Below, piece by piece: positions 9,263 through 15,841 of a stretch of DNA of 64,000 nucleotides. The notes beneath the pieces were generated by a model, which saw only the letters and a list, made by a program, of their open reading frames with translations, did no database searches and was not told the DNA's origin. The DNA is from Hymenobacter yonginensis (GTDB lineage: Bacteria; Bacteroidota; Bacteroidia; Cytophagales; Hymenobacteraceae). The DNA lies in assembly GCF_027625995.1 (NCBI RefSeq), contig NZ_CP115396.1, positions 3,782,501 to 3,846,500 on the forward strand, read 5' to 3'. Made by a program: the position numbers and the translations under genes. Every line of letters starts with the position of its first letter. The stretch's first letter is position 1.

Positions 9263-10279
9263 TTACCCCCCAATCGTGCTCATCGATTCGAAACTGAGCT
9301 GGTGCAGGGGGCGCTGGCTTTCGGCCTCGAAGCCGTTGGCGGCGCGGTTGCGAAAGGCCGATTTCAGGGCGTCAGCAATCTGCTCATCCGAGGAGCCGCC
9401 GCGCAGCAGGGCCCGAATGTCGAGGACGCCCTGGTCGTAGAGGCAGGTTTTGAGGCCACCCTCGGCCGTGAGGCGGATACGGTTGCAGGTGCCGCAGAAG
9501 GTGCGCGAGTAGGCCGCAATGATGCCCAGGCGGCCCTGGTGGCCGGCCACGGTGTAGTGCGAGGCCGTGTCGCCGGAGCGGGTAGGCACCGGCGTCAGCT
9601 CGCCCAGGTTCAGCGCCAGATGTTCCCTAATGCGGTTGTGATTCCAGGGCAACGTGGCGGGCGTGGCTTCGTGGCTGTGGCCGTTGAAGGGCATTTCCTC
9701 GATGAAGCGCACATCCACCGGCAGGTCGCGGGTCAGCTCGGCCAGCGGCAGCAGGTCCTGAGTGTTCTGCCCGTCCATTACCACGGCGTTGATTTTCACC
9801 CGGATGCCGGCCGCCAGCAGCGCGTATAGCGTGTCGAGCACGCGGGGCAGCTCGTCGCGGCGGGTGATGCTAGCGAAACGGGCGCGGTCGAGGGTGTCAA
9901 GGCTCAGGTTTACTGCTTTCAGGCCCATGCGGGCCAGCTCGGGCACGTGGGGTGCGGTAAGCACGCCGTTGGTGGTCATGGTCAGCTCCGTGATGCCCGG
10001 AATCTGGCTGAGGCGGTCCATGAACGGCACTAGGTCGCGGCGCACGAACGGCTCCCCGCCCGTGAGGCGCACTTTGCGCACACCCAGTCCGGCCATGATG
10101 GCGACCAGCCGCTCCATTTCCTCATAGCTCAGCAGCTCCTGCTTGGGCAGGTACTTGATGCCTTCCTCGGGCATGCAGTAGAAGCAGCGCAGGTTGCACC
10201 GGTCCGTGACGGCCAACCGCAGGTATTCCAGCGGGCGACCATGGTTATCAAACAGAACGGAGGGTACGGCAGAAGACAT
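9263..10279 (-). CDS. moaA: GTP 3',8-cyclase MoaA (radical SAM)
   Basis: A 338-residue protein that converts GTP to (8S)-3',8-cyclo-7,8-dihydroguanosine 5'-triphosphate, the first Moco step, together with MoaC. The N-terminal SAM cluster motif is C28-x3-C32-x2-C35. The GTP-side cluster is in FCGTCNRIRLTAEGGLKTC near the C-terminus. The protein ends in Ile-Gly-Gly; the C-terminal GG of MoaA is needed for activity. ATG 10279 is chosen over an upstream codon because SVLFDNHGRPLEYLRLAVTD is the conserved start. It is divergent from moaD. Confidence 0.96.
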   Translation of the reverse strand: MSSAVPSVLFDNHGRPLEYLRLAVTDRCNLRCFYCMPEEGIKYLPKQELLSYEEMERLVAIMAGLGVRKVRLTGGEPFVRRDLVPFMDRLSQIPGITELTMTTNGVLTAPHVPELARMGLKAVNLSLDTLDRARFASITRRDELPRVLDTLYALLAAGIRVKINAVVMDGQNTQDLLPLAELTRDLPVDVRFIEEMPFNGHSHEATPATLPWNHNRIREHLALNLGELTPVPTRSGDTASHYTVAGHQGRLGIIAAYSRTFCGTCNRIRLTAEGGLKTCLYDQGVLDIRALLRGGSSDEQIADALKSAFRNRAANGFEAESQRPLHQLSFESMSTIGG

Positions 10280-10456
10280 AAGGGAAGGGGAGAAATAACG
10301 GCGCAGCAGGAGCCACGAAACAAACAACGTAAATCAGGCTTTTCCGTTCGGGTAAACAACCCACGGGCTCCGGCCCGGGTTTTGTCGGTTCGGTGCAAAC
10401 TTGCCGACCGACCCGAACCGGCCCCGCCGTTTCGCCCACGAATTACCAGATAACCC
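10280..10456. promoter_or_regulatory. moaA/moaD divergent intergenic region with two strong hairpins
   Basis: The 177-base gap between the divergent starts holds two GC-rich hairpins: CGGTTCGG (10386-10393) with CCGAACCG (10413-10420), and AACCCACGGGC (10358-10368) with GCCCGGGTT (10373-10381). In the moaA transcript both would lie in the 5' leader. I cannot match them to the known Moco riboswitch, so a regulatory role is only a possibility. Promoter elements must also be here, but I see no clear TAnnTTTG. Confidence 0.4.
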
Positions 10457-10699
10457 ATGAATCTGAAAATTGCTTTGTTCGGCATTGCCCGCGAAATCGT
10501 GGGGCAGCCCACACTAGAAGTTTCCGCGCCGGAAGGCCAGTCGGCCCAGGGCCTGCTCCAGAGCCTGCATGCTCGCTACCCCGAGCTGGCCCGCCTCAGC
10601 AGCCTGGCCGTAGCCGTCAACAACGAGTATGCTGCCGAGGATACCCCGCTGCAGGAGCGCGACGAAATAGCCCTGATTCCGCCGGTAAGCGGTGGGTAA
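10457..10699 (+). CDS. moaD: Molybdopterin synthase sulfur carrier subunit MoaD
   Basis: An 80-residue ubiquitin-fold protein ending in PPVSGG. The terminal Gly-Gly is adenylated by MoeB and thiocarboxylated, then donates sulfur in the MoaD-MoaE synthase. The length and the blocks MNLKIALFGIAREIVG and RDEIALIPPVSGG fit the family. ATG 10457 is unambiguous. moaE follows after a repeat-filled gap of about 180 bases. Confidence 0.95.
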   Translation: MNLKIALFGIAREIVGQPTLEVSAPEGQSAQGLLQSLHARYPELARLSSLAVAVNNEYAAEDTPLQERDEIALIPPVSGG

Positions 10700-10750
10700 T
10701 TTCCGCGTCAGTTGCTAGTTGTTGGTTGTCAGTTTTTAGGCAGTCCAGAA

Positions 10751-10843
10751 CGTCATGCTGAGCTTGCCGAAGCATCTCTACCGCTTCGTGTTCACAATTG
10801 AGTTAGTCTGAGGTAGAGATGCTTCGGCAAGCTCAGCATGACG
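10751..10843. repeat. REPIN-like element, GTCATGC family, between moaD and moaE
   Basis: A perfect 32-base inverted repeat (10751-10782 and 10812-10843) around a 29-base loop. The arms begin CGTCATGCTGAGCTTGCCGA and end CATCTCTACC. It lies inside the moaD-moaE transcript, so the RNA would carry a very stable hairpin. The right arm contains an ATG (10819) that opens a spurious N-terminal extension of moaE. Confidence 0.92.
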
Positions 10844-10881
10844 GCCATTTTTCACGACCTCAAATCAATCCCATTCCTCCC

Positions 10882-11301
10882 TTGATCCACATCGACCTCA
10901 CCGACCAACCCATCGACGTTCTGGCTGCCCTGCGCAGCGTGGAAGCCGACGGGGCGGGCGCCATTAACACGTTTATCGGCACGGTGCGCAACAAGAGTAC
11001 CGGCCGCCCCGTGGTGCGTCTCGAGTACGAAGCCTACGACAGCATGGCCCTGCACCAACTCCGCAAAGTAGCCGAGCAAGCCGCCGAGCAGTGGCCGATG
11101 GTGGAGAAAATAACCGTCATACACCGCAAAGGCACCCTCCACATCGGCGACGTGGCCGTGGTCGTAGCCGTCTCCACGCCCCACCGCGCCGAGAGCTTCG
11201 CTGCCTGCCAGTACATCATCGACACCCTGAAACAGGTGGTCACCATCTGGAAAAAGGAGTTCTACGAGGACGGTGACGTGTGGGTAGCGGCGCACCCGTA
11301 G
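10882..11301 (+). CDS. moaE: Molybdopterin synthase catalytic subunit MoaE
   Basis: A 139-residue protein if started at TTG 10882. MoaE converts cyclic pyranopterin monophosphate to molybdopterin with two MoaD thiocarboxylates. Family blocks seen are GAINTFIGTVRNKSTGR, LEYEAYDSMA, IHRKGTLHIGD and WKKEFYEDGDVWV. The in-frame ATG at 10819 lies in a dispersed repeat and would add 21 repeat-encoded residues. The conserved family N-terminus (M/L)IHIDLTDQPIDV begins at the TTG, so that start is preferred. It is co-directional with moaD. Confidence 0.93.
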   Translation: MIHIDLTDQPIDVLAALRSVEADGAGAINTFIGTVRNKSTGRPVVRLEYEAYDSMALHQLRKVAEQAAEQWPMVEKITVIHRKGTLHIGDVAVVVAVSTPHRAESFAACQYIIDTLKQVVTIWKKEFYEDGDVWVAAHP

Positions 11302-11335
11302 CAGCTAGTTAAGTCCATCGGCTTTAGGTAAAAGC

Positions 11336-11438
11336 AGAACGTCATGCTGAGCTTGCCGAAGCCTCTCGCGTGCTGACCTCGGGTTACTATCCCAACGTAA
11401 GCACGCGAGAGGCTTCGGCAAACTCAGCATGACGTTCT
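11336..11438. repeat. REPIN-like element, GTCATGC family; possible terminator of moaE
   Basis: The arms AGAACGTCATGCTGAGCTTG...CTCTCGCGTGCT are mirrored at the right end with one or two mismatches. On the plus strand the right arm is followed by TTCTTTTTTG, so in RNA from moaE this looks like a large stem with a U-rich tail. It sits between the convergent moaE and MobA-fusion genes. Confidence 0.85.
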
Positions 11439-11504
11439 TTTTTGCGTTTCAGCCTCAGCACGCTAGATTACTCGCAGGCTCTGCATGACGTTCTTGTGTA
11501 CGCG

Positions 11505-12680
11505 TTACTCCAGCTCCTGGCGCACCTGCTCGGCTTCCTCGGGCGTGTTCACGTTGCGCAGCTCCTGGGGGACAGGGGCGGGCAGCACGGCCACATCGGA
11601 GTTGATGAGGGTTTTGCGGGGGCAGCTGTAGCCCAGGCTTAGGAAGCGCAGCAGCTGCGGGTAGCTGGCCGGCTCCCAAATGGTAATCAGCGGCTCGGGC
11701 CACTCGTTTTCGGGGCTCTGGAAGGCGGTGGCCAGGCGGCCAGGCTGGCGGTGCTGCACCAGGTGGGCCAGAGTGGTTTCGGACAGAAACGGTAGGTCGC
11801 AGGCCACTACCAGCCAGGCGGCGTTGGGGTCCAGGCGCAAGGCCGAGAGGATGCCGCTGAGCGGGCCCAGGTCGGTGAAGGTATCAGGCAGGGGGCGCAG
11901 GCCGGCGTATTCCAGCTCCACCACCTGGTCGGGGCGGCAGGAAACGTGCACGTCCTGGCAGAAGGGGGCCAGCAGCTCGGCGGCGTAGGCGCGTTGCTCC
12001 TGGCCGTGGTAGACCAGCTTGCTTTTGTCCTGGCCCATGCGCTGGCTGCGGCCGCCGGCCAGCACCAGGCCCCGCAGCGGTGGCGCGGCGACGCGCCATT
12101 CATCCAGAATCAGTTGGGCAATAGCGGCAGTATCGTGCAGCGGCAGCACCGGCACGTTGGCTTCTCCCAAATGGGCGCGAAGGTAGGCGGGTACTTCCGT
12201 GACGCCTTCGGGGATCAGCAGGGCGCGCACGTCGGTGAGGCGGTCCAGCTTCTTTTCCACAGGCTTGGCGGGGTCCAGAATCACCAGCTGCTGGGCGGCG
12301 CGGAAGTGGTTGCCGTTTATCAGCACCAGGCTTTGATGCTGCAGCAATTCGGGCTGACTGAACCGGTCGAGGGGCCGCTTCACGTCGAGACGGGCGAAGC
12401 GGATGTTGTCGGTCAGCTCAGCGTTGGCGCCGGCGGCCAGCATGCCGGTTTCGGGAGTGGTGCCGTTGCGCACGGCATCGGCGGCGGCGTGGTCGGCGTC
12501 CACGTAGGCCACGCGCAGGGTATCGGTGAGCAGCGGCAGCAGCCGGGCGGCCAGCTCCTTGATGCGGCCACAGGGGGCACCCAGAATGGCCAGCTCGTGG
12601 CGGCCGAACTCGCCGCCGTGCGGGCGAGCCAACTGGGCATGCTTGGTGCGGGATTTGTCGGTGGGGGCGTTATCCAGCAT
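11505..12680 (-). CDS. mobA: Fusion of degenerate MobB-like domain with molybdenum cofactor guanylyltransferase MobA
   Basis: A 391-residue protein. Residues about 200-391 are a MobA-type nucleotidyltransferase with the signature LAGGRSQRMGQDKSKL (208-222) and VVACDLPFL; MobA transfers GMP to molybdopterin. Residues about 28-195 resemble MobB/ParA-like GTPase folds (LAILGAPCGRIKEL, then RVAYVDADHAAAD), but the phosphate loop, normally GxxxxGKT/S, is broken to GAPCGRIK. The N-terminal domain therefore probably does not bind GTP in the usual way. The start overlaps the end of moaC by 11 bases, a sign of translational coupling. Confidence 0.85.
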   Translation of the reverse strand: MLDNAPTDKSRTKHAQLARPHGGEFGRHELAILGAPCGRIKELAARLLPLLTDTLRVAYVDADHAAADAVRNGTTPETGMLAAGANAELTDNIRFARLDVKRPLDRFSQPELLQHQSLVLINGNHFRAAQQLVILDPAKPVEKKLDRLTDVRALLIPEGVTEVPAYLRAHLGEANVPVLPLHDTAAIAQLILDEWRVAAPPLRGLVLAGGRSQRMGQDKSKLVYHGQEQRAYAAELLAPFCQDVHVSCRPDQVVELEYAGLRPLPDTFTDLGPLSGILSALRLDPNAAWLVVACDLPFLSETTLAHLVQHRQPGRLATAFQSPENEWPEPLITIWEPASYPQLLRFLSLGYSCPRKTLINSDVAVLPAPVPQELRNVNTPEEAEQVRQELE

Positions 12681-13158
12681 GATGGAAGTCCTGTTTGCCG
12701 CCGGTTTTGCTGACGAGGCGGGTTTCCTGAATGAGAATGTCGTGCGAAAGGGCCTTGCACATGTCGTAGATGGTGAGGGCCGCCACCGACGCGCCGGTGA
12801 GGGCCTCCATTTCCACCCCGGTTTTGCCGGTCACGGTAGCCGTACACTCAATCAGCACGGCATCGGGGCCATCCACTTCTATGATTACCTGGCAATTATC
12901 CAGGCCCAGCGGGTGGCACAGCGGAATCAGCTCGGAGGTGCGCTTTGCCCCCATGATGCCGGCAAGAATAGCCGTCTGAAACACGGGGCCTTTGCGGGTC
13001 GGCAAGTCGCCTTCCTTCACCAGAGCCATGATTTCGGAGCCGAGTATCACCCGGCTGCGGGCCCGCGCCACACGGCGGGTCGGTTGTTTGGCGCCCACGT
13101 CCACCATGGCCGGCTGGCCGGCGTCGTTGAGGTGGGTGAGTTTAGCGGAGTCGGACAT
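12670..13158 (-). CDS. moaC: Cyclic pyranopterin monophosphate synthase MoaC
   Basis: A 162-residue protein of normal length. Family blocks include MVDVGAKQPTRRVARA, GPVFQTAILAGIMGAKRT, ELIPLCHPLGLD and TGKTGVEMEALTGASVAALTIYD (the last spans the active-site Lys/Asp region). It acts after MoaA in the first Moco step. ATG 13158 (MSDSAKLTHLN) is chosen; an upstream codon adds three residues. It is the first gene of a two-gene unit with the MobA fusion. Confidence 0.96.
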   Translation of the reverse strand: MSDSAKLTHLNDAGQPAMVDVGAKQPTRRVARARSRVILGSEIMALVKEGDLPTRKGPVFQTAILAGIMGAKRTSELIPLCHPLGLDNCQVIIEVDGPDAVLIECTATVTGKTGVEMEALTGASVAALTIYDMCKALSHDILIQETRLVSKTGGKQDFHHAG

Positions 13159-13161
13159 ACG

Positions 13162-13325
13162 GAGCACAAGCTTCAGCTTGTGGTTAGAGGAAAAGTAAAG
13201 GGTAAGGCCTGTACGAAAGTACCGCCCGGAAAGTAGCGCGAACTTTGCAGTTCGCGTCCCCGCGCCGTTTGGGCGGCTGTCGTCCGGTTATCGTTCGGGG
13301 GCGCGAACTACAAAGTTCGCGCTAC
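13162..13325. repeat. REPIN-like element, GCGCGAAC family, with outer CACAAGCT hairpin
   Basis: At 13233-13325 the unit GTAGCGCGAACTTTGCAGTT and its mirror GCGCGAACTACAAAGTTCGC form a head-to-head pair. Just left of it, 13165-13182, is a small hairpin CACAAGCT-TC-AGCTTGTG. A near copy of that hairpin lies at 13503-13520, so it seems to frame the whole gap between moaC and moeA. A second GCGCGAAC element is at 59516-59596. Confidence 0.88.
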
Positions 13326-13358
13326 TATTCGGTCAGCTACACAAGGTTACCGGCCGAT

Positions 13359-13526
13359 GTAGAGACGCGACACTTCGCGTCTCGTCGTTGCTGATATTGT
13401 TTGAATGGTACGGTTCCGAACTGTTCAACGACGAGACGCGAAGTGTCGCGTCTCTGTATCCGCCTTTCCAAACAACCAGCGGCCTTATTCGTTGGGAAAC
13501 GGCACAAGCTAAAGCTTGTGCTACAT
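13359..13526. repeat. REPIN-like element, GAGACGCGA family (copy 2), with outer CACAAGCT hairpin
   Basis: 13359-13455 repeats the unit of 8780-8865: GTAGAGACGCGACACTTCGC at the left and its mirror at the right. Here the arms extend inward through CGTCGTTG / CAACGACG. The hairpin CACAAGCT-AA-AGCTTGTG follows at 13503-13520, just before moeA. The moeA 5' leader would therefore contain or follow these structures. Confidence 0.88.
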
Positions 13527-13534
13527 TTATCCCT

Positions 13535-14764
13535 ATGATTTCTGTTGCTGAAGCCACCCGCCTTGTTGCCGCCACCATTCGCCCGCTGGGTGTGGAGCAT
13601 CTTTCCCTGAGCCTCACCACCGGCCGCGTGCTGCGCGAGGACCTGCGCGCCGACCGGGATTTTCCGCCCTTCAACCGGGTGGCTATGGACGGCATGGCCG
13701 TGCGCTACGAGGCCTTGGCAGCGGGCCAGACGGAGTTCCGCATCCACCACACCCAGTTTGCCGGCCAGCCGCCCCAGCCGCTTCCCGAGGCCACGGCCGC
13801 CGTGGAAATCATGACTGGGGCCATGCTGCCGCCCGGCGTGGATACCGTGATTCGCTACGAGGACCTCACGTTCCGTACCGATGCCGACGGCCAGCGCTGG
13901 GCCACCGTGCAGGCGCTGCCGCCCCGGGCCGGCCACAACGTGCACCCCCAGGCCGCCGACCGCCAGCAGGGCGACTTGCTGGTGCCCGTCGGCACCCGTC
14001 TGGAACCCGCCGAAGTAGCCGTGGCCGCCACCGTAGGCGCTGCCACCGTGGCCGTGTCGCGGCGGCCGCGGATAGCCGTGGTGAGCACCGGCGACGAGCT
14101 GGTGCCCATCACCGAGCAGCCCCAGGCTCACCAGATCCGCCGCTCCAACGCCATCATGCTCCAGGCCGCCGCCGAAGCCGCCGGGGCCCGCACCGAAATC
14201 TTCCACTTCGACGACGACCCTGCCGCCTTGCGCCAGGGTTTGCCCGCCCTGCTGGCCGGCTTCGATGCAGTGGTGCTCAGCGGGGGCGTGTCGATGGGCA
14301 AAGCTGATTTTCTGCCGGAAGTGCTGCGGGAGCTGGGCGTGGAGCAGGTATTTCACGAGGTGAAGCAGCGGCCGGGCAAACCGTTCTGGTTCGGGCAGCA
14401 GCCCGGTGGGGCGGTGGTGTTTGCGCTGCCCGGCAACCCGGTGTCCACGTTCGTGAACTTCTACCGCTACGCCCGGCCCTGGCTGCTGGCCGTACAGCAG
14501 CCCGCCGGCACCTCGGCCGCCGGAGCCGCGCCCGTGCCCGCCGTCCTCACCCACCCCATCGACTTCAAGCCGCCCATGACGCACTTCCTGCTGGTGAGCC
14601 TGGAGCCTAGCCCCGATGGCCGCCTGCTGGCCACCCCCGAGCGGGCCGGCGGCTCCGGCGATATGGCCAGCCTGCTCACCTCCAGCGGCTTCCTGGAGCT
14701 ACCGCCGGAACAGGAACATTTCCCCGCAGGCACGGTGCTGCCGGTGTGGCGGTTTCGGGGGTAG
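13535..14764 (+). CDS. moeA: Molybdopterin molybdotransferase MoeA
   Basis: A 409-residue protein that inserts molybdate into adenylylated molybdopterin. Typical blocks are RVLREDLRADRDFPPFNRVAMDG, AVEIMTGAMLPPGVDTVI, RIAVVSTGDELV, QIRRSNAIM, LSGGVSMGKADFL and FALPGNPVSTFV. ATG 13535 is chosen because the 49 upstream codons of the open frame read the dispersed repeats. It is divergent from moaC. Together with moaA, moaC, moaD, moaE, moeB and mobA this nearly completes the pathway; no mogA/moaB is seen. Confidence 0.95.
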   Translation: MISVAEATRLVAATIRPLGVEHLSLSLTTGRVLREDLRADRDFPPFNRVAMDGMAVRYEALAAGQTEFRIHHTQFAGQPPQPLPEATAAVEIMTGAMLPPGVDTVIRYEDLTFRTDADGQRWATVQALPPRAGHNVHPQAADRQQGDLLVPVGTRLEPAEVAVAATVGAATVAVSRRPRIAVVSTGDELVPITEQPQAHQIRRSNAIMLQAAAEAAGARTEIFHFDDDPAALRQGLPALLAGFDAVVLSGGVSMGKADFLPEVLRELGVEQVFHEVKQRPGKPFWFGQQPGGAVVFALPGNPVSTFVNFYRYARPWLLAVQQPAGTSAAGAAPVPAVLTHPIDFKPPMTHFLLVSLEPSPDGRLLATPERAGGSGDMASLLTSSGFLELPPEQEHFPAGTVLPVWRFRG

Positions 14765-14776
14765 TGAGCGAAGTCA

Positions 14777-14827
14777 AAAGGGAAAAGCCAGAGCTGACAG
14801 GGTGTAGGCGCTTCGGCTTTTCCCTTT
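14777..14827 (+). terminator. Stem-loop after moeA
   Basis: A 13-base perfect inverted repeat AAAGGGAAAAGCC / GGCTTTTCCCTTT around a 25-base loop, starting 13 bases after the moeA stop. The 3' arm itself is T-rich, which can serve as the release tract. It is symmetrical and may work in both directions. Confidence 0.6.
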
Positions 14828-14836
14828 CGGCTTAAC

Positions 14837-15045
14837 TAGCAAACTCAAGTTGCGGAGAAGCCGCGTAGCGGCGGCAGGTGTGTAGTTTATCAATCAACAA
14901 CCGGTAAAAGCCGCGTAGCGGCGACAGATTCGCTGGTAGATGGTCCCACAGACCTGCCGCCGCTATGCGGCTTGTTAGCAAATAGCACCTGACTTACTAC
15001 AAACCTGTCGCCGCTACGCGGCTCTTCCGCAACTTGGGTTTGCTA
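14837..15045. repeat. Nested REPIN cluster, GCCGCGTAGCGGC family
   Basis: Four hairpin units of the type AAGCCGCGTAGCGGCGGCAG occur, two in each orientation. The outermost arms (TAGCAAACTCAAGTTGCGGA and its near mirror) define 14837-15045. The last three bases, CTA at 15043-15045, read on the minus strand as TAG, the stop codon of the DUF2007 gene. A decayed relative is at 42998-43088. Confidence 0.88.
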
Positions 15046-15462
15046 CGCTTCAAAATCCAGCCCGCACTGGAAGCAGTGGCACTGGGGCTTCTCGGGGGCC
15101 AGCAGCCACAGGCGCAGCTTTACGAACAGGTTGTCCTGGGGCTGGGGCTGGTGGCGGCACACTACGTCGGGGTGATGGCAACGGGGGCAGCGGACTGTGG
15201 CGGGGGCTTCCTCGTCGTCGGAGCTGGCCAGAGCGTGCATGGTGGGGCGGCTGGCGTCCAGCAGTTCCTGGGCGGCGGCTAGGTCGGGCTGGCGCACGTG
15301 CAGGCGTACGCCGCCGGATATGGGGCCGTAGGGCCGGTTTTCGTTGCTCAGGAAGCTCGGGATGCCGGCGGCATCCAGCTGATTTTTGGCCAGATGCGCC
15401 GAGATGGTGTTGGCGAAGGAGGCCAGCAGCACAATGGGCTGGTCAGTGGGCTCGTCGAACAT
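15043..15462 (-). CDS. DUF2007 domain protein with C-terminal zinc ribbon
   Basis: A 139-residue protein. Residues 9-70 match the DUF2007 'putative signal transducing' fold (IVLLASFANTISAHLAKNQL, then ISGGVRLHVRQPDLAAAQELL). The C-terminal half has two zinc-ribbon knuckles, CPRCHHPDVVC and CHCFQCG. The function is unknown; the family is proposed to bind proteins such as PII-like partners, but this is not established. The stop codon lies within the end of a dispersed repeat, so the last codons may have been shaped by repeat insertion. Confidence 0.82.
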   Translation of the reverse strand: MFDEPTDQPIVLLASFANTISAHLAKNQLDAAGIPSFLSNENRPYGPISGGVRLHVRQPDLAAAQELLDASRPTMHALASSDDEEAPATVRCPRCHHPDVVCRHQPQPQDNLFVKLRLWLLAPEKPQCHCFQCGLDFEA

Positions 15463-15593
15463 GCGGCAGGGGTCGGTATTGAGTATCAGGTACTGAGTAT
15501 TTAGTATTTGAGGGCAACACTCAGTAGTGAGCTATACTGGTCACCAAAATAGCTCATACTCAGCGTTTGCCACTCCACATTGAACACGCAGTA

Positions 15594-15641
15594 CCCTAAA
15601 ACAAAAGAAGCACCCCGCGGGGTGCTTCTTTTGTTTTAGGG
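15594..15641. terminator. 48-base perfect palindrome, bidirectional terminator
   Basis: The arms CCCTAAAACAAAAGAAGCAC and mirror meet at CCCCGCGGGG. The stem is GC-rich at its tip and ends in A-rich/T-rich arms on both sides, the pattern of a bidirectional intrinsic terminator. On the minus strand it follows the MFS transporter pair (last stop at 15662) and precedes the DUF2007 gene. Confidence 0.9.
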
Positions 15642-15661
15642 CCATTTTATTTTGAAGGATG

Positions 15662-15805
15662 CTACTTAAACAGGGCCAGGGCCTTGATGAAGGTCTGGGA
15701 AACGCCCCAGGCCAGCGGCACGCCTACAAACAGCCAGGCAATCACCAGCGCGCCAGTGGAGCTGGGCGTGGCGTCGGCGTTGGAATTCTGCGTTCTTGGT
15801 TCCAT
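15662..15805 (-). CDS. MFS transporter small subunit (47 residues)
   Basis: A tiny protein starting MEPRTQNSNADA, with one membrane segment (about residues 19-37, ALVIAWLFVGVPLAWGVSQ) and the tail TFIKALALFK. Its position 36 bases after the OFA transporter and its sequence agree with the small families annotated as 'MFS transporter small subunit' beside OFA transporters. It may be an accessory helix for the transporter; no function is proven to my knowledge. It is easily missed because of its size. ATG 15805 is the only start. Confidence 0.82.
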   Translation of the reverse strand: MEPRTQNSNADATPSSTGALVIAWLFVGVPLAWGVSQTFIKALALFK

Positions 15806-15841
15806 ATCGAATTGAAAGTCAGGAAGTACGTGATACGGCGG

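Noticed and set aside
10280-10456. Moco riboswitch
   Set aside because: Two hairpins exist but I could not find the conserved core of the known motif.
10819-10881. ATG start of moaE inside the repeat
   Set aside because: The added 21 residues are repeat-encoded; the conserved MoaE N-terminus begins at TTG 10882.
14837-15045. CRISPR array
   Set aside because: Units are inverted rather than direct repeats, spacing is irregular, and no cas genes are nearby.
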